A DNA stretch of 64,000 nucleotides, taken from contig NW_020653750.1 in NCBI RefSeq assembly GCF_003589595.1, positions 7,858,072 through 7,922,071 of the forward strand. The letters run 5' to 3'. This DNA is from Hyposmocoma kahamanoa. Taxonomy: Eukaryota > Arthropoda > Insecta > Lepidoptera > Cosmopterigidae. A model generated the notes under the pieces. The model did no database searches, was not told the DNA's origin, and worked only from the letters and a program-made list of their open reading frames with translations. The translations under genes were made by a program, and so were the position numbers. This document shows positions 24,455 to 35,337 of the stretch, in pieces (positions within the stretch are counted from its first letter, which is position 1; each line of letters opens with the position of its first letter).

Positions 24455-24613
24455 ACAGAACTGTTTTGTAAAAAGACTAATTCAACTGCGACAATTAGCT
24501 GGAATGTAATATGTCATAAGTTGAAGTAGTGTGCTTTGTAAAGGTAATAACTGTATCACAACAACATTACCTACGGCTGAAAGTCAATTCAAATTCAAAT
24601 GTCAATTCAATTC

Positions 24614-24675
24614 AAAAGTGAAAATAGCGCTATTTTATGAAGGCTTCTTCACAAAATAGCCCTATTTTCACTTTT
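24614..24675. repeat. Inverted repeat, 29-bp arms and 4-nt loop
   Basis: aaaagtgaaaatagcgctat plus nine more bases (24614-24642) pairs with 24647-24675 with two mismatches. It would form a long AT-rich hairpin in the UCP4 pre-mRNA. Confidence 0.8.
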
Positions 24676-24776
24676 AAACGTTTAATAATGCAGCATGTTG
24701 GTGAAATCTGTTCAGATGTCTACCTACATAGAGAAAGACAGAGATCTAATATTTATACTCTAATTATTATTTTTTT

Positions 24777-25080
24777 ATTATACCAAGTGTAGGGACGAAC
24801 AAGTCGTGCGCCTGCACGCTTAGTGGTTTTTCTTTTTTTATTATACGAACTGTAAGTGCGCATTTGACCTCCATCTCACCCGATGGAAAGTGACGATGAG
24901 GTCGACGATAAGCATGCACACCTAAATAATGCCTATTCACTCTCGCCTTGAAAAGGTCCATGGTGGTAAGCGACACGCCTGTCCATAACAGTTGCAGTTC
25001 CACTCAAAGCTTTAACTTACAAAGATTAGTGGGCACTGCCTCTGCGCCCGTCACCCTGAGACATAAGTTGACAAGTCTCT
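24777..25080 (-). repeat. R-family repeat interrupted by a LINE tail (copy 5)
   Basis: R sequence (ggacgaacaagtcgtgcgcc) is followed by a LINE 3' end at about 24834-24962 and resumes with gtaagcgacacgcctgtcca through acataagttgacaag. At 25081 a TTTA tract begins. Confidence 0.7.
24834..24962 (-). mobile_element. LINE 3'-end fragment nested in R repeat
   Basis: The plus strand reads gtgcgcatttgacctccatc and tgcctattcactctcgcctt, the reverse complement of the 3' end of the VVDIPRTRTKR-type LINE. Confidence 0.7.
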
Positions 25081-25224
25081 TTTTATTTATTTATTTATTT
25101 TAGGACGGTTTACAGCTATAAGTCAAAGATGGTGTGTAGAACTAAACAATATAAAAAAAGCCTATTACAAACCTCCACATTTGGATATCAAAATTACAAA
25201 CCAATAAATGATGCTGATCATGAT

Positions 25225-25690
25225 CATGTGCCTGTAATTTCAATTGCAGTGTCCTCAGAGCTTTAAATCGCAAAGATCTGAGGGGCACTGCCACTGCGCC
25301 CGTCACCCTGAGACATAAGTTGACATGTCCCATGTGCCTGTAATTTCACTAGCACCCTTACTTGCTCTTCAAAAGCGGAACACAGTAATGCTGACATTAC
25401 TACTTGGCGGCAGAAATAGGCAAGGTGTACTTCCCTGGACGAACTCTTTCACAAGGAGCTCTACTGCTACTAAAAGATTTTGGATCGTATCTAGTTTGTA
25501 CGTTGCACAATTTTATTGGCTGTAAAGTTCATTATGCTATGTACAATATCGTTACAAAACTTCGCTTCTATTCCGTTCCGCTGCAATATAAATTGAGCCT
25601 TAGCGGCAGAAATAGGTAAGGTGGCAGTACTTCCCTAGAAGAAAGAATTCTTATGGAAGAATCCATAAGGAGCTCTATTGCCGCTAAAGT
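25225..25690 (-). repeat. R-family repeats (copy 6, plus a 5' fragment)
   Basis: 25239-25478 is a near full-length copy (tcgcaaagatctgaggggca; tttcacaaggagctctactg). A second 5' fragment follows at 25600-25690 (agcggcagaaataggtaagg). They lie just 3' of UCP4 exon 3 on the minus strand. Confidence 0.75.
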
Positions 25691-25786
25691 ACTCGCTTAA
25701 AAAGAATTACTTGTTCTGCGATTTGATATACTGGGCACAACATTTTTGCTATAAAATTTTACATGAAGAACGCAAAATTTGCTCAC

Positions 25787-25982
25787 CCACAGACGCTTTC
25801 GCCAAGGTGACCTGTCCATTTTCATCCTTCATCCACTCGCGAAGCTGCTCGTAGATGATGAGGCGGCAGCCCGAGTAGATTGCATGCCGTTGAAACATTG
25901 GCATCAGTCCGCTCCATAGCTTGAAGACACCTTCTTGCTTTGCTATTTTGACCGCTGTTTGGATCATGCCGTGGTTCTCCAG
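25787..25982 (-). CDS. UCP4: Mitochondrial uncoupling protein 4, coding exon 3
   Basis: Phase-0 start after ttttatag and one leftover base before gtgagc. It encodes residues 60-124, from LENHGMIQTAVKIAKQEGVF through LWSGLMPMFQRHAIYSGCRL to the matrix loop. This is the second half of carrier repeat 1: amphipathic matrix helix, the LW.G motif and transmembrane helix 2 with the RH.IYSG.R pattern seen in UCP4/UCP proteins (R-H-V-V-Y-S-G in fly). Confidence 0.96.
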
Positions 25983-26054
25983 CTATAAAACGTTTGTAAC
26001 TGCTAGCGATCGGATAATCGGGCGTTTATTTACCTACATTTTTGTCTCCACGAA

Positions 26055-26223
26055 ATAATAATAACGTACACACTCATAGCCTCGCACTAGGGAAACCCTG
26101 TATCGTAGGTGCCATGGACACACACATAGACAACCACAACTTACACTCAAAACTCACGAGAAAAATAAATGTAGTCCATACAAATATTTCTCCTGGCCCG
26201 GGAATCGAAGCCCACGGAGACAG
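26055..26223 (-). repeat. tRNA-derived SINE family 2, copy B (head damaged)
   Basis: The minus-strand body and tail match copy A (ctagggaaaccctgtatcgt; ggcccgggaatcgaa). The A-box side is deleted. Confidence 0.8.
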
Positions 26224-26249
26224 CTATTAATTAATAAAGTTAAAATGGG

Positions 26250-26503
26250 GGTTTTAGGCCATAGTCTTCCACACTGGCCTAATGTGTCGGGAACTTCACA
26301 CGTTTTCCGAGGGTTGATAACCCTTCTTCGATTTGCAGGTTTCATCATAATGAAAACTTTCACCGAAAAGCTCATGGCAAAGTTCAAATTATATTCCGCA
26401 CATAAGTACGTTCCAAAAAACCCAGAGGTGCCAGCCCGATTCGAACCCATGGCCTCTGCTTGAGAGGCGATAGCCGGTAACCGTTAAGGCTACCACGGCT
26501 TCA
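26250..26503 (-). repeat. SINE family 3, copy B (most complete)
   Basis: On the minus strand: head tgaagccgtggtagccttaa, B-box-like gggttcgaatcgggctggc, body with aatataatttgaactttgcc and 3' part aaaacgtgtgaagttcccga. It is abutted by SINE-2 copy B. Confidence 0.82.
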
Positions 26504-26640
26504 ATCACGTTTCAATACCCGGATTGAGAAATAAATGTTATTTACTAAATAATTATACATTAACTACACTACAACTTTTTAAGAATTATTTAATAAGAGG
26601 GATATAGAAAAAAATTACATGGAATGTACATTTTTTCGTA

Positions 26641-26960
26641 TGTACGTCGGCCGTCTACGTCAGGGTACTAGGTACGACGGCCGATGTGCGTGACGTGATT
26701 TGGAAAGAATGAGGTTGATCAGGGAACTAATGGCGCATTATCACAAACTACTTCGCCTGTCGGAGGCGACGCCGTCGACTCGCCATTTACACGAGTCGTC
26801 TGCCGCCTTTGGCAGGTTACTTCGCCTTGCCGAAGGCGACGCACCCAGTCGTTTCATCCGACTTCAGCTGCAAACTACCGTCGTCAGACGACTTTACATT
26901 TTACACCGGGTTGCTCCCTTCGGCGGATAAGCAAAGGTAGCCTGACGACTGTAAGTCGTC
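26641..26960. repeat. GC-rich cluster of short hairpins
   Basis: Six inverted repeats in a row in otherwise AT-rich intron: tcggccgtc/gacggccga (26647-26655, 26676-26684), tcgcct/aggcga (about 26753-26769), cgactcg/cgagtcg (26775-26797), tcgcctt/aaggcga (about 26822-26839), gtcgtc/gacgac (about 26880-26892) and gacgact/agtcgtc (26944-26960). A 35-bp unit (ttacttcgccttgccgaagg type) is present twice. Class unknown; possibly a non-autonomous element. Confidence 0.6.
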
Positions 26961-27417
26961 AAGTAAATATGCCATAAGGTAGCGGCCATTATTACTCGTT
27001 TACCTACTTTGACCGTGAACTTAAGCCATGATAATACACAAGATATTTTTTACTGATGCCAGCAGTTTAGGATCAATGCATATACCATCTTAAAAGTAAG
27101 TTTGTATACATTATATATTCAACGATAAAAACATTATTATAAGAAGTTCTACGAAATTGTGTGCAAGAATTTTATTTTGCAATAAGAGGAATAAAGTTAT
27201 AGAAATACATAAAATTTAATCAGAAAGGCATTCTATATTATTTTATCGTGGGCCGTAAAAACCAGAAGTTCAGGTAAAAATAAGCGCCCGAATATGCGAT
27301 AACTGGTAATTACAGAAGTCAGGGGAAAATTCATTACCTTGATTATTTATGTGTAATGTAATGTATAATTTTATTGATTAGTAAGTTACTAGTTTCTTTA
27401 TACCTTTGAGGACTAAC

Positions 27418-27494
27418 CTTATATCCATGTTTAGTCGCTGCCACTTCTGATTGTATCTGCAGTCTTGTCTTGGTCACGTCAAACGGATATGTCG
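27418..27494 (-). CDS. UCP4: Mitochondrial uncoupling protein 4, coding exon 2
   Basis: Two bases complete Ala34, then 25 codons (35-59) carry the first carrier signature PFDVTKTRLQIQ (Pro37, Asp39, Lys42). The exon ends AAG before gttagt. Acceptor is ttttttcatttgcag. The PX(D/E)XX(K/R) signature here and in exons 4 and 5 shows all three SLC25 repeats are present. Confidence 0.95.
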
Positions 27495-27965
27495 CTGCAA
27501 ATGAAAAAACAAGCAGTAAAAATATTAAACAACATTAATAAAACCATTTTTACAAATAGTTACAATACTGAAACAAACTATTTTAGGCCTATGACGCCAA
27601 GTTTGTAAATTATTTGTATATATTATACGTATGCTTGGTGACATAATTAAATAAAATAGAGAGCGATGTGTAGCGAGCTCGTGAGCAGTTAATTACCGAG
27701 ATCGTGGTGTATGTATTGAGGACACAGAATACCAAAATTTTCACTTTAGCGACACAATTGATAGTAATACAAAATGACAGGCAGTAAACAGGTGGAATTA
27801 TAGTACCATGAAATAAAATAAGTAACGCGGTGTAGGTATTAAGACTGAGGTGTCAATTGTAAATCTTGTGACATTTTACAAAAATACAAAAAACTATAAG
27901 TTGTAAGTATGAATTGGAATAATTACTACTATAATTAAAAACTGTAAGTATTCCACTAATTTGAT

Positions 27966-28113
27966 ATTATTATTAATACACAGATCGAACACTTAGAAAA
28001 AAATGCTTAGTTGGCATAGTGTCTGGCCCGGTTTGCTAGAAGACGTGGTTTCGAATCCGACCGGATCGAAGGTATTTTTTCTAAGTGTTCGCTCTTTGTA
28101 TTAATAATTATAA
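27966..28113. repeat. TIR element with a tRNA-like/pol III-like core
   Basis: Ends of about 37 bp are inverted: tattaatacacagatcgaac with acacttagaaaaaa on the left, and ttctaagtgttcgctctttg with tattaataat on the right. The core reads cttagttggcatagtgtctg and gtttcgaatccgaccgg, resembling A and B boxes. Related half-copies occur near 32860-32910 and 38925-38960. In UCP4 intron 1. Confidence 0.65.
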
Positions 28114-28385
28114 CAAATTATTGGAGTATTTTCACCAAAAATAATTTAATAACATGGTGGTAAGACATCCTGACATTCAATAAAACACTTAACTATAAGT
28201 ATTACTTAAGTTGTTGTAAATCGTGAGTACCATCACCAGCAGAAATACGATCTGTCCTTTTTTTACACTCTGTATAAGTCTTAAGTACCCTTACTACCCT
28301 TTTTAGGAACTATTAACGGATTGTAGCAATGGAGAAAACCAAATTGCTGTGTAGATAGTTTTAAAAGAAAACAATAATCTAGTAC

Positions 28386-28485
28386 CTGTCTCGGCGGCCC
28401 AGGCGCCGAGCACGGCGACTGAATAGCGCGTGCACACATCGGCGGCTTTTGAGGCGGGGTGGTCAGCGTTGCGTAGTACCGGCAT
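28386..28485 (-). CDS. UCP4: Mitochondrial uncoupling protein 4, coding exon 1 (start)
   Basis: ATG at 28485 with an in-frame TGA 12 nt upstream (28497-28495), which supports this start. It encodes residues 1-33: a short polar N-terminus, then helix 1 (YSVAVLGAWAAET). One base is left before the donor gtact. UCP4 is an inner mitochondrial membrane SLC25 carrier linked to mild uncoupling and anion transport; the exact substrate is not settled in the literature I can rely on. The six exons give 315 residues, normal for the family, with three carrier repeats and no internal stop. The gene spans about 10.4 kb. Confidence 0.93.
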
Positions 28486-31400
28486 GATTCTTAGTCACCT
28501 CGCTACCAGACCCGATCTGCCCATAATACCTGGGAAAGTTCGTTGTTGTATAACAAACTTTATACGACTTCATTAAGCCGGTATCTACAGTAGTCAAAGT
28601 GTATAATTAGATAAAGATTAGATATCACAATTCTGATTGTTAACGATGAAAAAATACTCTTTAATGGCGACTATAAAAGTGGCTTGTGTGACGATTTGTG
28701 CACTCTGTAAGTAGCAGGTTAGCGGCGCGGCGACCGGGGACAATGTCCGATCGCCTCCGCCACTCTGCCGGCAGGGTTATGAACAAAGTGTTTTGACATT
28801 TGTTTGTCCTATCGTACAAGATAAATATTTTCTGCCAGCTGAATTGACGGCGTAGTAACAACGTAGAGCGAAAATATTGCGCTTGCTTAGCACTGGGCCG
28901 TGGAAAAATATTGCAAAAATTTATTTTTCATTTTAAAAAAACACATTTTTTTCTGAACATTTTTCCAATGCATTTCCTATATTTTTCTACATTTCATTCC
29001 TGACTAAAGTTAAAAATACTGAACTCAAAGATGAGATTTTGTAAAAATAAGTAAGAAAATTACATAAAGGTTCTTTCAAAGTCAAAGTAAAATGATCTTT
29101 ATTTCATTCGTAAGGCAGATTCTCCTGAGAAGAATGAGCAAGAAACTAGAAGTTACTATTTGTAAATACTTATTTTTTTATTTACCAATATTTACTATTA
29201 AATTATTATTACTTAATTCATAAGTATATAAGATCATTGGTCCGTAAGAAAAAAGTAACATTAATAAAATAAATTTTATTTCGTGAGTTTCAAAATAATT
29301 ACGTTGAAAGACTAATTATTTTGCACAAAAACCGTACTTTTGTATTTCGATTGTATACAATTCTTATATACAAATCTAAAAAACAGAGATAAACAATTCT
29401 AATTGATTTAAGTGACGTTGCCGAAAAATAATGATATCCAAAGTCCATGCTAAAAGAAAAAAAAATATTAGAGCATTATGTGTAGATTCACAATTATAAA
29501 TATAAATTATATATATAAATTACAAATATAAACTTTACCACTTTCGAATTTTTCCGAATGTATTTAATAATTTTCGTACAAGTACACAATACTATTCTTG
29601 CTCATCGCTCTTTTCCACGGCAGATGCCCAATGAGCCATAATATAAGCTTATTATAGTACACATTCCACACTAAACCAAAGTATTTATTATTTATTTATT
29701 TAAACACTTTATTGTACCACAAAGTAACTTACAAATTTTCAGAAACAATTTAAATATTTGTGTACAAAGGCGAGCTTATCCCATAAAGAGATTTCTTCCA
29801 ACTAACCTTTATATTGGCGTTATATTATAGTATATTGGCGTTTGTACATATTTTTTATATTTTATTAACAATCGGAGTCAGGTAGCCAGGCGGTGGCATC
29901 TGATTGGTAAAATATTTGACATGTATATTATTTCTTTCTGTCTTTATGTTAATAATAAACGCTCTGAACGTCTATAAAATTATAGATGTTCGGAGCTTTT
30001 CTGTGTTTTTATGACGACCGTTAATATTATTTTTATGCATAGGTAAATGTATATCTTTATACTATTTATTCGTCAAAAATGTTACCTAGATATATTAACG
30101 TGATTATTCTCAATATAGATATGTACACGTAGGTACTCATTATCATAGTGAATAAGACCGTCTACCTATAACCTTACAAAGTTATCAATCATTGTAGTGT
30201 ATCACACTTTTCAAACAGCAATCTTAGAAGATAACGAAGATCAAGGTAACTGGTCATTGATCAACGGTCAGTTGTGTGCATTGATTACTTATCAAACTAG
30301 ATTAATGACTTGCTTATTTCAAATTAAAAAGTTCATGAATATGAGATAAATATAATTGATTAGGTATACTCGTACATAGAGTGTAAAAAATGCGAGGGGT
30401 AAAGTGGGTAGAGATTTTCTCAGCTAGGTGGTATTTTCTACTACGTCCAGGAATTAAACGACGAAATCGATACACAATTTCGGACAAACTTGGTGGTGCA
30501 CTCCCGCACCGGATTTTTTTTCAATGTGATCCGTGAAGTTCCTGTAGACGCAGATTTACAAAATATCTCACTCTAGACAGCTCTAGTGTAGGGTCTAGGT
30601 GTAGAGTTCTGAACGATGAACGTGGATCGCAGACGCTTCCTTCGAATGAGGATTATAACAACTTTAATTACTTTAGTATAGAATATTGACGAGAAATCAT
30701 TAAATTAGGGAAAATCTTATGGTTCTGAAATGCATATTTTGTAACAATGCCATCTAGCGATAAACTTCGGAACTATTTTTACTAGTGTTTAATAATTTCT
30801 GTAATAAAAATAAGTATTTTAACAATATTTATCACATAGAAATTATTTATTTCCTTTTTTTAAGGTAGGACTAACTAATTTTGTAGCTAGGAAACGACAT
30901 ATTGAGTTCTCTAATAAGACCTAAAAGCTGATATACCTATTTAATAATAACGATCAAGTTTACAGCAGCCAAATATTTTTCTCAAAATCAATGAGACAAT
31001 TGTTAGTTGTAACAAGAATTTCATAATTTGAAAAATTGAAATAAATTATAATGAAAAAGAAGTCGAAAATATGATACCTTACGTACAACAGACTCGCAAG
31101 AAAAATAGTCAATTACTTCACACATAATCATGATGTAAAATATCAGTGTTTTTTATTAGGAGTTATGCATATTTATAAAGTCTTTGCAAAACAGGTTGAG
31201 ATAGCCAAACTTGGTGTGGAAAAAAGCCTTTACATTCGTATATTTTTCAGCAACAGATATGTTTGAAGATTTTTTGTTAAGAACACGTTCTAGTCCATCA
31301 AAACTTAACAATGCTCTATTGTGAACAGAAAACCAATAAAAACTTGACTGATGGATTGTAATGAGAACATAGTGTCCTATAGCATAAATGCTCGTAACTT

Positions 31401-31585
31401 ACGAAATTGAGGGAAAAAAATTAAATATTTCGATTCAGTATGTCATGTTCCAAATAAAATTTCAAATAGTTCGTTTACGTAACACTCTTATGTTACGTCT
31501 GTATTGTGGAAAAAGATAACGACTGTGTTAGATACACGTATTAATATTTTAGTTCATTTATATTAAGGGTTCATTAAATAATGAT
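28486..31585. other. UCP4 upstream region and AT-rich intergenic DNA
   Basis: A GC-richer patch at 28700-28770 could be part of the UCP4 promoter or 5' UTR on the minus strand; this is inferred from composition and position only. A LINE 3'-tail fragment lies at 29085-29165 (-). No gene was recognised to 31585. Confidence 0.4.
29085..29165 (-). repeat. LINE 3'-tail fragment (tcaaagtcaaag family)
   Basis: tttcaaagtcaaagtaaaat followed by gaagaatgagcaagaaact is the reverse complement of the family tail at 39963-40130. Confidence 0.65.
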
Positions 31586-31680
31586 TGATGGATGCACTTC
31601 ACGTCCGATCGGCTGGTCTGGACATCTTTGGAGGAGGCCTATGTTCAGCAGTGGACGTCTTCCGGCTGATATGATGATGA
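31586..31680 (+). repeat. LINE/SINE 3'-end fragment (ATGATGATG tail)
   Basis: ggaggcctatgttcagcagt, then ggctgatatgatgatga is the common lepidopteran retroelement terminus, here 5'-truncated. A more decayed one lies at about 34235-34290. Confidence 0.7.
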
Positions 31681-31873
31681 AAATGAAATAATGATTTGCC
31701 CTTCTAAAGTACGACCAGTTGAAAGAGAATAAAGTCGTTGTTAGGGAAGAAAAAATTCAGCCCGCATTATTTGATATAAAATTTGAAGACTTGAAATTTA
31801 AAAATTTTTGACGTTATCAATTTTTTTGCTATCGGTAAATTTTACATTCGCTCTGAAATCAATCATAGATACT

Positions 31874-32153
31874 CATTGACTTACAAATAAATGAACGACG
31901 GGTCTAAAACCACGAAAAAAATGTCCCAAGTCAACCTATTTAAACGTAGTGACATGTAAAGGAGTATGGAAAAGCTAAAACGTTGAATTTAAATTGTAAT
32001 GTCATCGCAGTACTGTCTAATTTTGCTTGCTTCGCTGTCAGTCGAACAAACGAAGACTAAAGCGTGAATGACGCTCTGTATACGATTTTAACGCCCTATA
32101 AGTTCGGACACTTTGTAGCGCGGATCCGACGTCCATATAATTGTAAGTCACTG
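31874..32153. mobile_element. hAT-like MITE, copy 2
   Basis: A 280 bp near-identical sister of 22843-23128 in the same orientation. Ends cattgacttacaa and ttgtaagtcactg, flanked by perfect 8-bp duplications TAGATACT (31866-31873 and 32154-32161). Only a few substitutions and small indels separate the copies. Confidence 0.9.
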
Positions 32154-32187
32154 TAGATACTACTAAAATTCGTAATATTTTTTAATA

Positions 32188-32220
32188 TGAATTTCGACAT
32201 GATAGTCATGTCGAAATTCA
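32188..32220. repeat. Perfect 15-bp palindrome, 3-nt loop
   Basis: tgaatttcgacatga (32188-32202), tag, then its exact reverse complement (32206-32220), 27 nt past the second hAT-like MITE's target duplication. Confidence 0.85.
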
Positions 32221-32934
32221 ACGTAAAGAATAAGACATTAGACACAATCATTGATTTTTTATTGACATGAAATGTAACGAAATAAGTACCTACTTATATT
32301 TTACTGTGTCCGGTCAAACATTAGGCATACTTACAAACATATTCAAGGTACATTATACATTTACTCACTTGCGCTTCAATAGACTAGAACTTATTTACTT
32401 ATTTTTTTGGCGATTATTATTTTGCATTAATATTCTATAAATAGCTCTATATAGAGCGACAATTATATGTAATTAACGTTATGACGTTTAAATATTGCTA
32501 CGTACTATTTAGTAAAAAAAAATAAATATACCTATATCAGACATACAAGCGTCTATGTAACAGATATACGCGTTTGTTTAAAAATGCCTATTCACTCTAG
32601 CCCTGAACAACAATATATATTACCTTGTAATAAATTCTTTATTTACTTAAAATAGTTATGTTTTTTACTACATATAAGACAGTCAAAATTGTATAAAAGA
32701 TTTAAAAAATAGCCAAATTAAATTAAACTATTCTTAAGGTTAAGTAAGACCCAAAGTAGATGTTTGGACCGGACGGAAAAATCGATTTTTCGACGTTAAA
32801 AATTATTGATTATAAGATCGAACAAAACAAAGGAAAATTCCTCCACGATAAGGCAATAGACGCTGGTCGATCTTTGTATCTATAACAATTACAAATTAGT
32901 GGAGTACTGTCACAAATAATCTCAGGTACTAAAA

Positions 32935-33455
32935 AAACCGACCTATAAAGTTCTTGGAATTTCATCTATTTGCCAAGTTTTATTGACTTCGATTACCGGA
33001 AAGTGCGCAAAACCGGATTCATACCCTAGTTTGCCACCCTTAGAGGTGGTAGCCTATCACAAACTCGATTTTTTTTCCGAAATAACGTTTGTTCGAATTT
33101 TCGTTACACCGAAAACCGAATTATAACGAAACCGTTGTTCTTTCAGGATATGTTGGATGTTTATAGTAAAGACACGATTAGTTAGGTTAAGTTAGGTTTA
33201 AAAGAAAAACGTTTTCCTCTTAAAATTACTTTCGAGGTTATGAAAATTCGAGCAAACGTTATTTCTGGAAAATATCATTTCGAACTATTGATAGGTAACC
33301 CTTAGATGTGGAATATTTATTTCAAATTTAAATGGGACCACTACTGATGTATTCTCTTTCCAACAAAAAATTATCATCAAAATCGGTTCACAAAGTTATC
33401 GCGTACATACATAAAAGCATACAGTCGAATTGAGAACCTCCTCCTTTTTTCCAGT
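32935..33455 (+). repeat. RTE-like LINE 3' fragments
   Basis: Two related pieces: 32935-33060 (ttgccacccttagaggtggt) and 33300-33455 (atttaaatgggaccactact; acagtcgaattgagaacctc). Between them is a short gttaggttaagttaggttt tract. Confidence 0.55.
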
Positions 33456-33534
33456 GAATTAAAAATAGATGAATATTATGGTAATACTCGTAAAAACATC
33501 ATACTTTATTTGTTATACCAGGCTACAAAGTTAT

Positions 33535-34175
33535 TGTTTGCGCGAGTGTTTGTATCGAAACCTAAGCAAGCGAAGGAAGCTAAGATTGAAATAGTTCAAA
33601 AATAGATTCCTGAGCGTAGCAAGGGTTTCAAGGCACGAGACACAAAACAACTTTGCTGCCGAGCGAAACACACAATTTTTCACCTCACTATAGCGAGGAA
33701 AATGGTAGATGAAAGAAAAACAGTTGAACTATAAAGTATCATTTTTTGTTTAATTAAAAGATAAAGTTTGTCTTCCGATGAGTTCTGAATTTACATCTCA
33801 CAATTTTTTAATCTTGCTTGTACTTTTGTGTAATTAAATGATTATTGAAATTATTTTAGTTCTTCGACGAAATAGAATAATTTAATAAACACAATTAGTT
33901 ATCAATATCGATTTAATGTCAACAATAATAAGAATAAAATATATCAACTCATTTATATTACATAAATAAGCAATGTGCGACAAATCGCGTAGTTGTACGT
34001 GCCTTTATCTTTTTTTTTCATCGAAAGAAAAAGTTACGTGCACCACAGTCCATCGTCAAGTTCGAATTTCAAAAACCTTTTCCACGCTAGCGTGCAAAAA
34101 CGATTTTGCGCGCAGGCTTCTAATGAGAAAGAAAGCCTTTCCGAGCTAGTGAGGTGAAAAAGTAATTTTTGGAGA
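33535..34175. repeat. Repeat region with tttcacctcac ends
   Basis: aagcgaaggaagctaagatt, aactttgctgccgagcgaaa and tttttcacctcactatagcg at 33566-33700 face the inverted gagctagtgaggtgaaaaag at about 34143-34162. It looks like a composite of a common lepidopteran non-coding repeat; class not determined. Confidence 0.4.
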
Positions 34176-35337
34176 GCTATACAAACTTAACCTAATTAAG
34201 TTACAAGGGATATAGTAATAGGACAGATTTAACGTGCTCAAAGGGAGGTTTATGTCCAACATTGGATGCGTATAAGCTCATGATGGTGAAGGAAACATAC
34301 AATCATAACAAAGTCGTATCGAAAACACAACCTTTGCACAGACATTATTACTAAAACCATTAGGTAGTTTCGTGTTATGACTTCGCCGTAATTGTGTAAA
34401 AAAATCGCCTATAGGTCAAATTTCTCTAAATTGCTACCGCATAGACCGAATAATAGTTCTATTAGCATGACCTAGAAGCTTTAAATGCCTAGCATCCAAA
34501 GGCTCTTTGCTCAATGAACAAGAATATAGCTATCTACGGTAACTTAAAAGGTTTGTAAGACAAAATGTAGGATTTCGTCACAATTGATAAGAAGTCTGTG
34601 CAACAACTTCGTGGATTGGGTATGTATTGTTCTGCATGTAGGTATATAAATTAACCTTGTTTCGGATTTTTTCGAAAATAGTAAATTAAAGAGCGAAGAC
34701 AATCCATAACCTTTCGTAGTAGATAGAAGTTTGCAAAAAATAATTGCACAAATTTTTTCCTTTAACTAATTTTGACTTTGGATTTAATACGGCTTTGAAT
34801 TTTCAGACTTCCAAGATAATTTATCGATAACACATTATTATTTTTTAATCTTCCTTATTATTTAATCAAAATTCACACATAAATTATGGGTAAAGACGCA
34901 GCAAAAAAATGTATATAATAAATAGCAATATTAACTACTGAATTCATTTTCGTGAGAAGTATTTATTAAAACCATAAAATATTTGGAACAAATAATAGTC
35001 AAATTTGGAATGGCTAAGGGTCAAAGTGTTTTAACAATAAATCATTATGTTTATGGAGAATGTTTTATTGCAATACGCTCAAATAATACAGACTCTACCA
35101 TCACTCTTAACTCTCACTGAGGGAGGAAGAGACTATGGACCCATTTGCTAATTCCTGACATAATTAATTCACTTTCTCCACTCACTATCGGTCCTTTTGT
35201 ACACGTCTATGTATTCTTGAATATTCATTTAATTTAATATAAAGAAATAAACATATAAATTATCGGCATATATACAGTCTAGAACTTAGACTGGTATGTA
35301 TTTTTTTACTTCGATGGAAAAAAATTGTGATAGATAA
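34176..35337. other. AT-rich intergenic stretch
   Basis: A decayed retroelement terminus lies near 34235-34290. No gene, RNA or terminal inverted repeat was otherwise recognised. Confidence 0.45.

Larger units (their letters stand above)
25983..27417 (-). other. UCP4 intron 2 with SINEs and a GC-rich hairpin cluster
   Basis: Contains SINE-2 copy B (26055-26223), SINE-3 copy B (26250-26503) and the GC-rich hairpin cluster (26641-26960). The rest is AT-rich without a recognised signal. Confidence 0.8.

Noticed and set aside
26700..26930. 76-codon plus-strand frame in the GC-rich hairpin cluster
   Set aside because: The internal peptide repeat mirrors the DNA repeat and hairpins; no codon or splice evidence for a gene.
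33176..33200. gttaggttaagttaggttt, resembling the insect telomere repeat TTAGG
   Set aside because: Only two or three imperfect units; too short to be telomeric or a target-primed insertion.
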